NCBI RefSeq assembly: GCF_000429365.1
Contig: NZ_AUBS01000003.1
Span: 165,532 to 229,531 of the forward strand
Source of the DNA: Pseudodonghicola xiamenensis DSM 18339
GTDB lineage: Bacteria > Pseudomonadota > Alphaproteobacteria > Rhodobacterales > Rhodobacteraceae
Direction: 5' to 3'
DNA: 64,000 nt
The notes under the pieces are model-generated. The model saw only the letters and a list, made by a program, of their open reading frames with translations. It searched no databases and was not told the origin of the DNA. Every line of letters begins with the position of its first letter. Positions within the stretch are counted from its first letter, which is position 1. This document shows positions 26,318 to 37,029 of this stretch, piece by piece. Made by a program: the position numbers and the translations under genes.

Positions 26318-27376
26318 ATGACCAATCGGAGAACTGTGCTGCGCGCGGTGGGCGGGGCGGCCCTGGCTGCCTTGACCTCTGGAGTGCTGGCGACCTCGGC
26401 GCTGGCGCAGGAGGTTACGCTGAAGCTGCATCAATTCCTGCCGGCTCAGGCCAATGTGCCCAAGCTGGTTCTGGATGTCTGGGCCGATAACATCGAAAAG
26501 GATTCCGGCGGGCGGATCAAGATCGACCGCTATCCTTCGATGCAGCTTGGTGGCAAACCGCCAGAGCTGATGGATCAGGCGATCGACGGGGTCGCCGATG
26601 TGGTCTGGACCGTGGTCGGATATACGCCGGGCCGCTTTCCCTCGACCGAAGTGTTCGAACTGCCCTTCATGATGACCAACGCGCGTGCCACTACGCGCGC
26701 CTATTACGAGATGTTCGAAGAGCATATGAAGGACACCGAATTCAAGGATGTCCATATCCTGGCTGCCTGGGTGCATGGCCCCGGGGTGATCCACAGTGCC
26801 GATCCGATCGAACATCCCTCGGATATGCGGGGGATGAAAATCCGCGGTGGCTCGCGTCAGGTCAATACGCTTCTGACCCAGCTCGGCGCTACCCCGGTCG
26901 GCATGCCGGTGCCCGCGATCCCCGAAGCGCTGAGCAAGGGCGTGATCGACGGCACCACCATTCCCTGGGAAGTGACCCAATCGCTCAAGGTGCCGGAACT
27001 GGTCGAGAACCACACCGAATTCGCCGGCGCCGCGCTTTATACAGTGACCTTCGTCATGGCGATGAACAAAGAGAAATACGAAAGCCTGCCGGATGACCTG
27101 AAAAAGGTGATCGACGACAACTCAGGGCTGGAATTCTCGATCTTCGCCGGCGGCACCCAGGCCGATGCCGATCTTCCTGCGCGCGAGATTGCCATGGAGA
27201 TGGGGAACACGATCATCACGATGACCCCGGAGCAGACCGAGGAATGGCGCAAGGCGGCCCAGCCGGTCTATGATCAGTGGCTGGCGGACATGCAGTCCAA
27301 GGGCATCGACGGTCAGGCGTTGCTGGACGAGGCGCATGCGCTGATCGCGAAATACACCCCGATGTATTCGAACTGA
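26318..27376 (+). CDS. dctP: TRAP transporter substrate-binding protein, DctP family
   Basis: 352 residues from ATG 26318 (AAAGGGAGG upstream). The start MTNRRTVLRAVGGAALAALTS with twin arginine and a small-residue stretch ending ATSALAQ is a signal peptide, possibly of Tat type. The mature domain EVTLKLHQFLPAQANVPKLVL, with MQLGGKPPELMDQAIDGVADVVW and the conserved arginine-containing segment MRGMKIRG, is typical of DctP proteins that bind organic acids. It is the first gene of a dctPQM set; the ligand is unknown. A GC-rich intercistronic hairpin (27401-27423) follows, probably stabilising its mRNA over the membrane subunits. Confidence 0.93.
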   Translation: MTNRRTVLRAVGGAALAALTSGVLATSALAQEVTLKLHQFLPAQANVPKLVLDVWADNIEKDSGGRIKIDRYPSMQLGGKPPELMDQAIDGVADVVWTVVGYTPGRFPSTEVFELPFMMTNARATTRAYYEMFEEHMKDTEFKDVHILAAWVHGPGVIHSADPIEHPSDMRGMKIRGGSRQVNTLLTQLGATPVGMPVPAIPEALSKGVIDGTTIPWEVTQSLKVPELVENHTEFAGAALYTVTFVMAMNKEKYESLPDDLKKVIDDNSGLEFSIFAGGTQADADLPAREIAMEMGNTIITMTPEQTEEWRKAAQPVYDQWLADMQSKGIDGQALLDEAHALIAKYTPMYSN

Positions 27377-27447
27377 TCGCCTGAGCGATCGGACCCGGGC
27401 CGCGGCGGCGCTTGGCGCCGCGGTCTCGTCTTCGGAGGTGAGAACCA

Positions 27448-27981
27448 ATGCAAAACATGATGAGGAGACTGGCCCGCCTGATGGCAGTGGCCGGCGGGCT
27501 GGTGCTGAGCGCGCTGATCGTGATGACCTGCCTGTCGATTATCGGGCGCCGGCTGGGGATCGGCCCGATCACCGGGGATTTCGAACTGGTCGAAGCCGGC
27601 GTGGCCTTTGCCATTTTCGCCTTTCTGCCGCTGTGCCAGATCACCGCCGGACATGCGTCGGTGGATGTGCTGACCAATCTGTTCCCGGCGCGGGTGAACC
27701 GGTTCCTGCGGATGGTGACCGAGGCGATCTTTGCCGCCGTTCTGGTGCTGATCGCCTGGAAACTGTTCGACGGGATGCTGGCGAAAAAGCAGCATAACGA
27801 AACCTCCTTCCTGCTGCAGTTCCCGCTCTGGTGGGCCTATGCGGCCAGTCTGTTGGGCGCGGTGGTCGCGGCCGTGGTGGGGATCTACATGGCTGGCGTC
27901 AGGATTTCGGAATGCTTGACCGGCCGCATTCAAATCTGGGACGGGGTCGAGACCGGCCACCCGATGGAGGCTGAACAATGA
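27448..27981 (+). CDS. dctQ: TRAP transporter small permease, DctQ family
   Basis: 177 residues from ATG 27448 with GGAGGTG upstream. Four hydrophobic segments are visible, including AVAGGLVLSALIVMTCLSIIG, FELVEAGVAFAIFAFLPLCQ and WAYAASLLGAVVAAVVGIY. ITAGHASVDVLTN matches the conserved cytoplasmic loop of DctQ. The small permease bridges binding protein and large permease. ATGA overlap with the next gene signals coupling. Confidence 0.9.
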   Translation: MQNMMRRLARLMAVAGGLVLSALIVMTCLSIIGRRLGIGPITGDFELVEAGVAFAIFAFLPLCQITAGHASVDVLTNLFPARVNRFLRMVTEAIFAAVLVLIAWKLFDGMLAKKQHNETSFLLQFPLWWAYAASLLGAVVAAVVGIYMAGVRISECLTGRIQIWDGVETGHPMEAEQ

Positions 27982-29474
27982 GCGCACTTGATGTCGGGAT
28001 TGCCTCCTTTCCGGTGTTGATGGTCCTGATCTTTCTGCGGGTTCCGATCGGGCTGGCGATGTTCGTGACCGGCCTGGGTGGGCTGGTGATCGTCACCGGC
28101 GACACCACCGTCGCTTTCGCCCGGTTGAAAAGCGAAACCTATACCACCTTCTCCAGTTATTCGCTGACCATCGTGCCGATGTTTCTGTTGATGGGCCATT
28201 TCGCCACCCTGGGCGGCATGTCCTCGGCGTTGTTCAAGGCGGCGGAAAGCTGGCTGGGCCACCGCAAGGGCGGCGTCGCCATGGCGGCGATCGGCGCCTG
28301 TGCCGGTTTCGGCGCGATCTGTGGGTCGTCCCTGGCCACCGCAGCCACCATGGGCCGCGTCGCTCTGCCCGAGCTCAAGCGCTATGGGTATGATGGTGGT
28401 TTCTCGACTGCGACGCTGGCTGCGGGGGGGACGTTGGGCATCCTGATCCCACCCTCGGTGGTCCTGGTGATCTATGCCATCCTGACCGAACAGAATATCG
28501 CCAAGCTGTTTCTCGCGGCCTTCGTCCCAGGGCTGCTGGCGGCGCTTTGCTATGTCATCGCAATTTCGGTCTATGTGCGGCTCTATCCCAAATCCGCCGG
28601 GGTGCGGGCGCGGGTGCCTTATGGCAAACGCTTCCTGGCGCTGCTCAAGGTCTGGCCGGTGCTGCTGGTCTTCGGGCTGGTGGTGGGCGGCATCTACCTG
28701 GGCTGGTTCACCCCGACCGAGGGCGCTGCCGTGGGGGCCGCCGGCACCGGGCTGATCGCCCTGCTGAACGGCGGGCTCAACCGGGTCACTCTGGTCGACA
28801 GCTTCTATGTCACCGCGCGCTCGACCGCGATGATCTTCTTCATCGTTCTGGGGGCCGGGTTCTATAACGGCTTTCTGGCGCTGACGCAGGTGCCGCAGGA
28901 ACTGTCTAACTATGTCGTCAGCCAGGGTTTCAGCCCCTGGGTGGTTCTGGCGCTGATCCTGGTCTTCTATCTGGTCTTCGGCTGCCTGATGGACAGTTTG
29001 TCGATGATCTTGCTGACCATCCCGATCTTCTATCCGGTGATCAGCGCGATGGATTTCGACCTGGTGCATCTGGCCGATCTGCAGGCCAGCGCGGCTATGG
29101 AGGTGCTTAAACACGGTGTGCCGGACGGCATGGGCGCGGATATGCTCGCCTCGATCAAGAGCGCCATCGCCGCGGGGGCGGAACTGACCCGCGATCAGAT
29201 GAAGGCTCTGGATATCCGCGTGAGCCGGGCCATGGCCAATCGGATCGAGACCGAACATGTCGCCATCTGGTTCGGCATTCTGGTGCTGATCGTGGTCGAG
29301 GTCGGCCTGATCACCCCGCCGGTGGGCATGAACCTGTTCATCATCAACGCGATGGATCGCAAGACGCGGATGGTCGACACTTATAAGGCGGTGATGTTCT
29401 TCGTCACCTCGGACATCCTGCGGGTGATCCTGCTGGTGGCCTTCCCCTCGATCACCCTGTTCCTGCTGCGCTAG
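27978..29474 (+). CDS. dctM: TRAP transporter large permease, DctM family, with an inserted segment
   Basis: 498 residues, about 65 longer than the usual ~430. It has the DctM pattern: N-terminal VLMVLIFLRVPIGLAMFVTG, MFLLMGHFATLGG, ICGSSLATAATMGRVALPE, AAGGTLGILIPPSVVLVIYA and the C-terminal VEVGLITPPVGMNLF. The extra length is a soluble-looking stretch, roughly residues 362-427, between LTIPIFYPVISAMDFDL and VAIWFGILVLIV, where most DctM proteins pass straight on. It imports its substrate using a sodium gradient. Stop at 29472-29474, then a terminator. Confidence 0.93.
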   Translation: MSALDVGIASFPVLMVLIFLRVPIGLAMFVTGLGGLVIVTGDTTVAFARLKSETYTTFSSYSLTIVPMFLLMGHFATLGGMSSALFKAAESWLGHRKGGVAMAAIGACAGFGAICGSSLATAATMGRVALPELKRYGYDGGFSTATLAAGGTLGILIPPSVVLVIYAILTEQNIAKLFLAAFVPGLLAALCYVIAISVYVRLYPKSAGVRARVPYGKRFLALLKVWPVLLVFGLVVGGIYLGWFTPTEGAAVGAAGTGLIALLNGGLNRVTLVDSFYVTARSTAMIFFIVLGAGFYNGFLALTQVPQELSNYVVSQGFSPWVVLALILVFYLVFGCLMDSLSMILLTIPIFYPVISAMDFDLVHLADLQASAAMEVLKHGVPDGMGADMLASIKSAIAAGAELTRDQMKALDIRVSRAMANRIETEHVAIWFGILVLIVVEVGLITPPVGMNLFIINAMDRKTRMVDTYKAVMFFVTSDILRVILLVAFPSITLFLLR

Positions 29475-29500
29475 CGGCGGGAGCCTTGGACAACTTCAGG

Positions 29501-29525
29501 CCCGGTCCCCCAGGTGGGGGCCGGG
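29501..29525 (+). terminator. TRAP operon terminator
   Basis: CCCGG(T)CCCCC and GGGGGCCGGG pair around AGGT, followed by TCTTCT. It lies between convergent dctM and the UbiH-like gene. Confidence 0.75.
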
Positions 29526-29549
29526 TCTTCTGCTGCCGGGGCAGGGGGA

Positions 29550-30773
29550 TCAGATCGGCTGACCGCGCAACAGGCGGGGCAGATCGCCGGTCAGACCGGC
29601 TGCCTCGCGGATGAAGGTGCGGCGCAGGGGCGGCAGGGCATTGACCAGCCCCAGCCCCAGATCGCGGCCCATTCGCAGGATCGGGTTGTCGTTCGAGAAA
29701 AGCTTGTTGAATGCGTCCGTCGCCAGCGCCAGCGTCGCGGTGTCGAACCGGCGCCATTGCTGATATTGCTCCATCACGTCGCCGGCGCCGATGTCCTGGC
29801 CGCGTCGGGCGGCTTCGACCACTACCTCGGCCAGTGCGCCGACATCGCGCAGCCCGGCGTTCAACCCCTGGCCGGCGATCGGATGCATCCCATGCGCCGC
29901 GTCGCCCACCAGCGCCAGCCGCTCGGCGATGAAGCTGTTGGCGATTGTCAGGTTCAGCGGATAGCTCCAGCGCGCGCCGGCCAGCTTGATCTCACCCAGG
30001 AAACCGCCGAAGCGCGGCCGCAGCGCGGCCAGGTATTCATCTTCGGGCAGGGCGTTGATCGCCGCCGCCATCTCGGTTCGTTCGCTCCAGACGATGGAGC
30101 TGCGGTTTCCGGTCAGCGGCAGGATCGCCAGCGGCCCTGGCGGCATGAAGAACTGGTGTGCGATGCCGTGATGCGGTTTTTCGTGTTCGATGGCGCAGAC
30201 CAGCCCAGTTTGGCCATAGTCCCAGCCGGTGCGCTTGATGCCGGCGCGGCTTGCGGTGCCGCTGGCGCGCCCGTCGCAGCCGACCAGCAGCTTGGCCGAC
30301 AGCACCTGTCCATCGGCCAGCGTCACGCTGATCTGGCCCGGTTCGACCTCCTGCGCGACGACGGTGCCGGCGATCTGGGTGATGCCGGGGTCTTCGTCCA
30401 TCGCCTGCAGGAAGGCGGGGCGCAGGTGGCGATCCTCGACCATGAAGCCCATCGGCCCTTCCTCGATCTCGGAATGATCGAAATGCAGGAAGAAGGGCGA
30501 GGGGCCTTCACCGGCATGGCCGTCGGTAACCTTGATATCCAGCATCGGCTGCGCTTCGGCCACGATGCGGGGCCAGACGCCGATGCCATCCAGCAGCCGT
30601 TTAGACGCCAGCGCCAGCGCATAGGCACGCCCATCAAAACCCGTGTCCTTGCGGGTGCTTTGGGGCATCGCGTCGATGACGGTGACGCGCTGGCCCGCTT
30701 GGGCCAGTGCCAAAGCCAGCGCCGGGCCGTTCAGCCCGCCGCCCACGATCAGGATATCGGAATCTGCAGTCAT
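29550..30773 (-). CDS. UbiH/UbiF/VisC/COQ6-family FAD-dependent hydroxylase
   Basis: 407 residues from ATG 30773. The FAD dinucleotide motif ILIVGGGLNGPALALALAQAG opens the protein; the second FAD motif VGDAAHGMHPIAGQGLNAGLRD is strictly typical of the UbiH family of aromatic hydroxylases, which add hydroxyls to the ubiquinone ring. Alphaproteobacteria often carry UbiL, a family member with broad regioselectivity, so the exact position it hydroxylates cannot be read here. It is divergent from the amidase at 30862, with 88 bp between. Confidence 0.9.
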   Translation of the reverse strand: MTADSDILIVGGGLNGPALALALAQAGQRVTVIDAMPQSTRKDTGFDGRAYALALASKRLLDGIGVWPRIVAEAQPMLDIKVTDGHAGEGPSPFFLHFDHSEIEEGPMGFMVEDRHLRPAFLQAMDEDPGITQIAGTVVAQEVEPGQISVTLADGQVLSAKLLVGCDGRASGTASRAGIKRTGWDYGQTGLVCAIEHEKPHHGIAHQFFMPPGPLAILPLTGNRSSIVWSERTEMAAAINALPEDEYLAALRPRFGGFLGEIKLAGARWSYPLNLTIANSFIAERLALVGDAAHGMHPIAGQGLNAGLRDVGALAEVVVEAARRGQDIGAGDVMEQYQQWRRFDTATLALATDAFNKLFSNDNPILRMGRDLGLGLVNALPPLRRTFIREAAGLTGDLPRLLRGQPI

Positions 30774-30861
30774 GGCGCGCACTATGCCTCTGGCTTCGGG
30801 ATTGTCCATGCGTGGAGCTGTCGCTACCGTCACGAAAAAGCAAATCAGCAGGGGAACCGGG

Positions 30862-32193
30862 ATGCAAGACTGGTTGAAGATGACGGCGGCGGATCTGGGG
30901 CGCGGTATCGGCATGGGAGAGATCGACCCGGTCGAGCTGACGCAGACCTATCTGGAGGCCATCGCGGCGCATCCGATGCAGGATCGAATCTATGCCCGGC
31001 TGACCCCGGAGCGGGCTCTGGCCGAGGCCGGCGCCGCGCGGAACCGCGCCAAGGCGGGGCTGCGGCTGTCGCCGCTCGACGGTGTGCCGGTCAGTTGGAA
31101 GGATCTGTTCGATACCGCTGGCATCGGCACCGAGGCGGGTTCGGCGTTGCTGAAGGGGCGGGTGCCTGCGCATGACGCGCTGGTTCTGAAGAACGCGACA
31201 GCCATGGGGCTGGTCTGCCTGGGCAAGACGCATATGAGCGAACTGGCCTTCTCCGGTCTCGGGCTGAACCCGATCACCGCCACCTCGCCCAATGTGAATT
31301 ATCCCAATGGTGCGCCGGGTGGCTCCTCCTCCGGTGCCGCGGCTTCGGTCGCCTTCGGGCTGGCGGCGGCTGGGATCGGGTCGGACACCGGTGGATCTGT
31401 GCGCATCCCCTCGGCCTGGAACGATCTGGTCGGGCTCAAGACCACCTCGGGGCGGCTCAGCCTCGAAGGGGTGGTGCCGCTCTGCCTGAAGTTCGATACC
31501 GTCGGCCCGCTCGCCCGCAGCGTCGAAGATGCCGCGTTGCTGTTCGCGGCTCTCGACGGCAGTGCCCATGCGCCCGATCTGCGCGGTGCCACGCTGGAGG
31601 GCAAGCGTCTTGCGGTGTTGAAGACTGTCGCGCTCGATGATCTGCGCGAGGCGCCGGAACGCGCCTTTTCCGAGGCATTGACCCGGCTCAGCATGGCCGG
31701 CGCCGAAATCGTCGAGATCGAGGTGCCCGAACTGGCCGAGGCCTTCACCCTGACACCGGTCCTTTATACCGGTGAAGCCTATGGCCTGTGGCGCGATGTG
31801 ATCGAGGCCAACCCGGAGGCGATGTTCGCCGAGATCCGCGACAGGTTCCGTGCCGGTGCCAAATTCTCCGCCCCCGATTACGTCGCCGCCTGGTCGCGAC
31901 TTACCGCGATCCGTCTGGCCTGGGACGAGGCGGTGGCCAGTTTCGATGCCGTGGTTTGCCCGACCTCGCCGATCCTGCCGCCCGATCTGGATCGGCTGGA
32001 GGAGGATTCGGATTATTACGTCACCGAAAACCTGCTGGCGCTCCGCAATACCCGGATTGGCAATCTGATGGGGCTCTGTTCGGTCTCGTTGCCGACGGGG
32101 ACGCCAAGCTGCGGGCTGCAGATCTTGACCCCGCCCGAGACCGAGCCGGCACTGTTGCGGCTTGCGGCGGCGGTTGAGGCAGTGCTGGCCTGA
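30862..32193 (+). CDS. Amidase (amidase signature family)
   Basis: 443 residues from ATG 30862. The catalytic Ser-cisSer-Lys triad of the amidase signature family is present: Lys80 in VSWKDLFD, the GGSSSG loop at 153-158 with the cis-serine, and nucleophile Ser179 in GSDTGGSVRIPS. Such enzymes hydrolyse amides or, as GatA, amidate Glu-tRNA; there is no gatB/gatC nearby and the length and loops resemble stand-alone amidases. Substrate unknown. The C-terminal part (NLMGLCSVSLPTG) fits the family. Confidence 0.9.
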   Translation: MQDWLKMTAADLGRGIGMGEIDPVELTQTYLEAIAAHPMQDRIYARLTPERALAEAGAARNRAKAGLRLSPLDGVPVSWKDLFDTAGIGTEAGSALLKGRVPAHDALVLKNATAMGLVCLGKTHMSELAFSGLGLNPITATSPNVNYPNGAPGGSSSGAAASVAFGLAAAGIGSDTGGSVRIPSAWNDLVGLKTTSGRLSLEGVVPLCLKFDTVGPLARSVEDAALLFAALDGSAHAPDLRGATLEGKRLAVLKTVALDDLREAPERAFSEALTRLSMAGAEIVEIEVPELAEAFTLTPVLYTGEAYGLWRDVIEANPEAMFAEIRDRFRAGAKFSAPDYVAAWSRLTAIRLAWDEAVASFDAVVCPTSPILPPDLDRLEEDSDYYVTENLLALRNTRIGNLMGLCSVSLPTGTPSCGLQILTPPETEPALLRLAAAVEAVLA

Positions 32194-32304
32194 TTGCCAC
32201 ATTTGCCCAAGGCTTCATCGGGTTAGTCTGGACGCAAGCGCCACCTTTCTGTAACCTCCCTTGCAAACGGGACGTGAATGATCCCGATCCAGAGGCAGAC
32301 ATCA

Positions 32305-33486
32305 ATGGACTATCCCGAGCGGTTTTCGAACCTGCCGCCCTATGCGTTTCCGCGCCTGCGCGCGCTGCTGGACGATCATGCGTCCGGCGGCGACGTCGTG
32401 CATATGACCATCGGGGAACCCAAGCATGCCTTTCCCGAGTGGGTCACGAAGGTGATCGTCGACAACGCGGCGGGCTTTAACAATTATCCGCCGAACGAAG
32501 GCACGCCCGAGCTGCGCGGCGCCATCGCCGACTGGGTGGGGCGCCGTTATGGTGTGACGGTCGATCCCGACACCCAGGTCATGACGTTGAACGGCACCCG
32601 CGAGGGGCTTTATAACGCTGCCATGGCGCTTTGTCCCGAAGTGAAGAATGGGCAGAAGCCGGCGGTATTGATCCCGAACCCCTTCTATCAGGTCTATATG
32701 ATCGCGGCGATTTCCGTGGGGGCCGAGCCGGTGTTCCTGCCTGCCACCGCCGCCAGCGGTCATCTGCCCGATTTCTCCGCCCTGTCGGAAGAGGTGCTGA
32801 ACCGCACCGCCATTGCCTATGTCTGTTCGCCGGCGAACCCGCAGGGGGCGGTGGCGAGCCGGGAGTATTGGGCCGATCTGATCGCCTTGGCCGAGAAATA
32901 CGATTTCCGCATCTTTGCCGACGAATGCTATTCCGAAATCTATCGTGACACCCCGCCGCCGGGTGCCTTGAGCGTGGCGAAGGAGATGGGCGCCGATCCC
33001 GAACGGGTGACGCTGTTCAATTCGTTGTCGAAACGGTCGAACCTGCCCGGGTTGCGCGCGGGTTTCGTTGCCGGCGGGCCGGCCAGCGTGACGCGGATGA
33101 AGACGTTGCGAGCCTATTCCGGTGCGCCGATCCCGGGGCCGCTGCAAGCCGCCGCCGCCGCGGTCTGGGCGGATGAGGCGCATGTGATCGAAAACCGCGC
33201 GCTTTATCAGGCGAAATACAAGGTCGCGGACGAGGTCTTCGCGGGCGTGCAGGGCTACATGCCGCCCGAGGCGGGGTTTTTCCTCTGGCTGCCGGTCGAC
33301 GATGGCGAGGAGGCGGCGAAAAAGCTCTGGTGCGAGACCGGGGTCCGGGTGTTGCCCGGTGCCTATCTTGCACGCGAGGCGGACGGCTTTAACCCCGGCA
33401 AGGGGTTCATCCGGGTGGCGATGGTCGCCCCCGAAGATCAACTCCGCGAGGCGCTGGGGCGCCTGCGGGATTGCCTCTACGGATAA
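32305..33486 (+). CDS. Class I/II aminotransferase (possibly DapC)
   Basis: 393 residues from ATG 32305 with GAGG at good spacing. PLP-lysine Lys243 lies in [17 protein letters not shown]; other fold-type I marks are [48 protein letters not shown] and [10 protein letters not shown]. Overall it resembles succinyldiaminopimelate aminotransferases (DapC), which act after DapD in the succinylase pathway; dapD and dapB are elsewhere in this window. A different amino-acid transaminase remains possible. ftsK follows after 29 bp. Confidence 0.85.
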   Translation: MDYPERFSNLPPYAFPRLRALLDDHASGGDVVHMTIGEPKHAFPEWVTKVIVDNAAGFNNYPPNEGTPELRGAIADWVGRRYGVTVDPDTQVMTLNGTREGLYNAAMALCPEVKNGQKPAVLIPNPFYQVYMIAAISVGAEPVFLPATAASGHLPDFSALSEEVLNRTAIAYVCSPANPQGAVASREYWADLIALAEKYDFRIFADECYSEIYRDTPPPGALSVAKEMGADPERVTLFNSLSKRSNLPGLRAGFVAGGPASVTRMKTLRAYSGAPIPGPLQAAAAAVWADEAHVIENRALYQAKYKVADEVFAGVQGYMPPEAGFFLWLPVDDGEEAAKKLWCETGVRVLPGAYLAREADGFNPGKGFIRVAMVAPEDQLREALGRLRDCLYG

Positions 33487-33515
33487 CAAGAAACGAAGCA
33501 GAACCGAGGACAGGC

Positions 33516-36500
33516 ATGGCATATCAGACTCGCAGCCGCGACCCGCTGCTCGACAGCGACATGCAGGCGGTCATCGAGAAACGCGGCAAGGAACTGATCG
33601 GGATCGCCCTGGTCTGCCTGGGCCTTGCGGCGGCGGCGATGATCGGCTCTTACACCCCGGACGATCCGAACTGGATGGTCTCGACCGATGCGCCGGTACA
33701 GAATTGGCTGGGCCGGCTGGGCGCCTCGATCGCCGCGCCGCTGTTCATGGTCGTGGGTGGGGGCAGCTGGGGGATCGCGCTGGTGCTGATCGGCTGGGGG
33801 CTGCGCTATGCCTTCCACAGCGGCGAGGAGCGCGCGGTGTCGCGGCTGATCTTCGCGCCGATCGCCATCGCTCTCGGGTCGGTCTATGCCGCAACGCTGG
33901 TGCCGGGCGATCTGTGGCGCGCCACCCACAGCTTTGGTCTGGGGGGGCTGTTCGGCGATACCGTCGTGGGCGCGTTGCTGACGCTGCTGCCGCTCGGGTC
34001 GCATTTCGCGGTCAAGCTTCTGTCGCTTCTGGCTGCTGGCGCCATGCTGGGCATGGGGGCCTATGTGCTGGGTTTCACGCGCCCTGAAATTCAGCGCGCC
34101 CTGCGATTCATCGTGGTCGGTCTGATCATGGTCTACGGTTTCCTTGCCAGCCTGCTGGGCAAGGGCGGTGTCGGCGCGGCGCATGTGGCGCGGCGCAAGA
34201 TGACCGATTTCATCAGCCATCGGGCCGAGCGGCGCGAAAGGGTCGCGGCTGAAAAGGCTTATCAGCAGCAGATCGCCTGGGAGGCAGAGCAGGCCCGTGC
34301 CGTCGAAGAGGCTGCGGCGCTGGCCGCGGCTGAAGAGGAGGCAGAGGCGCAGGTGATCGAACCGGTTTATGCCGCGCCGCGCGCGCAGGCGCCGATCCCG
34401 GTGCACCGCGCGCAATCCGCCGATTACGACCTGCCGCCGGCACGGATGCAGCCGGAACAGGCTGCTGCGCCGCGGGTGGAGCCTCGGGTTACCGCACCGG
34501 CGCCGGTTGCCACTCCGGTTTCCACTCCGGCCCCGGCGCCCGTTTCCGCTCCGGCCGCATCCGCGCCGGCGCCGGCCGCGCCGCGTCGCGACCCGCAGCC
34601 GGCCGAGGAACGCGTCGGCTTCCTGTCGCGCATGCCGTCTTTGCTGCGCCGGTCCGAACCTGCGCCCGAACCGATGCCGGCGTCAGAACTGGTGGAGGCC
34701 GAATGCCTCGCCGACGATCAGGATATGCCCGGCAATGATCGTATTCGCGCCAAGATCGCCGATGCGATCCGCGCCAGGTCGCAATCCGGTCAGCCGGTTG
34801 AGCCGGAACCCGATCCGACGCGTCCGCTGACCAAGGGGCGAGGGCATGGGCCAAAGCCTCTGTTGTTCAATCCGCTGCGCAGGGTGTTGCCGTCGCCGCA
34901 GGCCGAACCGCAGGTGCCCGCCATGCTGCCGCCGGAACCGCCGGTGACGGCAGCCCAGGCCGCCATCGCGCCGCAGCCTGATATCGCCATGCCGGAGCCG
35001 GTTCTGCACGCGCCCGAACCCGTCGTGCCGTCAGCGCCCGAGCTGGACGCTCATCCTGCGCCGCAGCCGCAGGGGCAGCCCGGGTATAGCGATCCATACG
35101 CCGAGGCCTATGAGGCGGCCTATGCGGAGAGCTACGTCGAATATCAGGAGCCGGCGCAGGTGGATTACGCGCTCGAGCCGGCATATCAGCCCGCCCCCTC
35201 CCCTACCTCCGTGCCCGCGGATGCGGCGGTGGAATATGTTCCGCAACCGGTTCCCGAAGTTGCGCCGCAGCCGATCGCCGCGGCGGCGTCCCTGCGGGCC
35301 GCCATCCCGCCGGCCCCGGAGCCGCGCAAGGTGGTGCAGCCCCCGGTTCGCAAGCCGGTCCAGCCCTCGCGCCGGGCGCAGGCTGAGGCGCAGCCGGGTC
35401 TGACCTTCGAAGAACATCACAGCGATTTCGAACTGCCGCCGCTGGGTCTGCTGGCCAATCCTTCCGAAATCGAACGCCATTATCTCAGCGACGAGGCGCT
35501 GGAGGAAAACGCGCGGATGCTGGAAAACGTGCTCGACGACTATGGCGTCAAGGGCGAGATCGTCAGCGTGCGTCCCGGCCCTGTCGTCACCATGTACGAG
35601 CTGGAGCCGGCGCCGGGCCTCAAGGCGTCCCGGGTGATCGGCTTGGCCGACGATATCGCGCGGTCGATGTCGGCGCTGTCGGCGCGGGTGTCCACCGTGC
35701 CGGGCCGGTCTGTCATCGGTATCGAACTGCCGAACGAGAATCGCGAAAAGGTAGTGCTGCGCGAAATCCTTGCTGCCCGCGATTTCGGTGACAGCAAGAT
35801 GAGCCTGCCGCTGGCGCTCGGCAAGGATATCGGTGGCGATCCGGTCGTCGCCAACCTGGCCAAGATGCCCCACCTGCTGATCGCCGGGACCACCGGGTCG
35901 GGTAAGTCGGTGGCGATCAACACCATGATCTTGTCACTGCTTTACAAGCTGACGCCCGAGGAATGCCGGCTGATCATGATCGACCCGAAGATGCTGGAAC
36001 TCTCCGTCTATGACGGCATCCCGCATCTGCTTTCCCCCGTTGTGACCGATCCGAAGAAGGCGGTCGTCGCGCTGAAATGGACCGTGGGCGAAATGGAGGA
36101 TCGCTATCGCAAGATGTCGAAGATGGGCGTGCGCAATATCGAAGGCTATAACGGCCGGGTGCGCGATGCCTTGTCCAAGGGAGAGATGTTCTCGCGCACG
36201 GTGCAGACCGGCTTCGACGACGACACCGGCGAACCCGTGTTCGAGACCGAGGAATTCCAGCCGGTCGCGCTGCCCTATATCGTGGTGATCGTCGACGAGA
36301 TGGCGGACTTGATGATGGTCGCGGGCAAGGAGATCGAGGCTTGCATCCAGCGTCTGGCGCAGATGGCGCGGGCGTCGGGCATTCACCTGATCATGGCGAC
36401 GCAGCGGCCGTCGGTCGACGTCATTACCGGCACCATTAAGGCGAACTTCCCCACCCGGATTTCGTTCCAGGTGACTTCGAAGGTCGACAGCCGCACCATC

Positions 36501-36938
36501 CTGGGCGAACAGGGCGCCGAACAGCTTCTGGGCATGGGTGACATGCTCTATATGGCAGGCGGGGCCAAGATCACCCGCTGTCACGGGCCTTTCGTCTCCG
36601 ACGAGGAAGTCGAGGAGGTGGTGACTCATCTCAAGCAGTTCGGCCCGCCGGATTACATCGGCAATGTGCTGGACGGTCCGGACGACGATAAGGCCGAAAG
36701 CATCGACGCGGTGCTGGGGCTTTCGACCGGGGGCAATACCGACGGCGAGGATGCGCTTTACGATGCCGCCGTGCAGGTGGTGATCAAGGATCGCAAATGC
36801 TCCACCTCCTATATCCAGCGGAAACTGGCGATCGGCTATAACAAGGCCGCGCGTCTGGTCGAGCAGATGGAAGAGGAAGGTCTGGTGAGTCCGGCGAACC
36901 ATGTCGGCAAGCGGGAAATCCTCGTTCCGGAACAGTAA
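33516..36938 (+). CDS. ftsK: DNA translocase FtsK
   Basis: 1140 residues from ATG 33516 with GAGGA upstream. FtsK couples septum formation to chromosome segregation. The N-terminus has about four membrane segments in the first ~210 residues. Residues ~260-630 are a proline/alanine/glutamate-rich linker, which explains the length. The motor has Walker A GTTGSGKS near 790 and Walker [14 protein letters not shown]. The C-terminal gamma winged helix ([31 protein letters not shown]) recognises polar KOPS sequences and contacts XerD. lolA follows, a common order. Confidence 0.97.
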   Translation: MAYQTRSRDPLLDSDMQAVIEKRGKELIGIALVCLGLAAAAMIGSYTPDDPNWMVSTDAPVQNWLGRLGASIAAPLFMVVGGGSWGIALVLIGWGLRYAFHSGEERAVSRLIFAPIAIALGSVYAATLVPGDLWRATHSFGLGGLFGDTVVGALLTLLPLGSHFAVKLLSLLAAGAMLGMGAYVLGFTRPEIQRALRFIVVGLIMVYGFLASLLGKGGVGAAHVARRKMTDFISHRAERRERVAAEKAYQQQIAWEAEQARAVEEAAALAAAEEEAEAQVIEPVYAAPRAQAPIPVHRAQSADYDLPPARMQPEQAAAPRVEPRVTAPAPVATPVSTPAPAPVSAPAASAPAPAAPRRDPQPAEERVGFLSRMPSLLRRSEPAPEPMPASELVEAECLADDQDMPGNDRIRAKIADAIRARSQSGQPVEPEPDPTRPLTKGRGHGPKPLLFNPLRRVLPSPQAEPQVPAMLPPEPPVTAAQAAIAPQPDIAMPEPVLHAPEPVVPSAPELDAHPAPQPQGQPGYSDPYAEAYEAAYAESYVEYQEPAQVDYALEPAYQPAPSPTSVPADAAVEYVPQPVPEVAPQPIAAAASLRAAIPPAPEPRKVVQPPVRKPVQPSRRAQAEAQPGLTFEEHHSDFELPPLGLLANPSEIERHYLSDEALEENARMLENVLDDYGVKGEIVSVRPGPVVTMYELEPAPGLKASRVIGLADDIARSMSALSARVSTVPGRSVIGIELPNENREKVVLREILAARDFGDSKMSLPLALGKDIGGDPVVANLAKMPHLLIAGTTGSGKSVAINTMILSLLYKLTPEECRLIMIDPKMLELSVYDGIPHLLSPVVTDPKKAVVALKWTVGEMEDRYRKMSKMGVRNIEGYNGRVRDALSKGEMFSRTVQTGFDDDTGEPVFETEEFQPVALPYIVVIVDEMADLMMVAGKEIEACIQRLAQMARASGIHLIMATQRPSVDVITGTIKANFPTRISFQVTSKVDSRTILGEQGAEQLLGMGDMLYMAGGAKITRCHGPFVSDEEVEEVVTHLKQFGPPDYIGNVLDGPDDDKAESIDAVLGLSTGGNTDGEDALYDAAVQVVIKDRKCSTSYIQRKLAIGYNKAARLVEQMEEEGLVSPANHVGKREILVPEQ

Positions 36939-37029
36939 TAAGACCGGGCGCCGCAGCAGGTCGGCGCCCCTTCGCACACCGCGCCCGTGCCGGCTTTTAT
37001 TCCGCGCGGGCGCTCTTATGTTGGGATCC

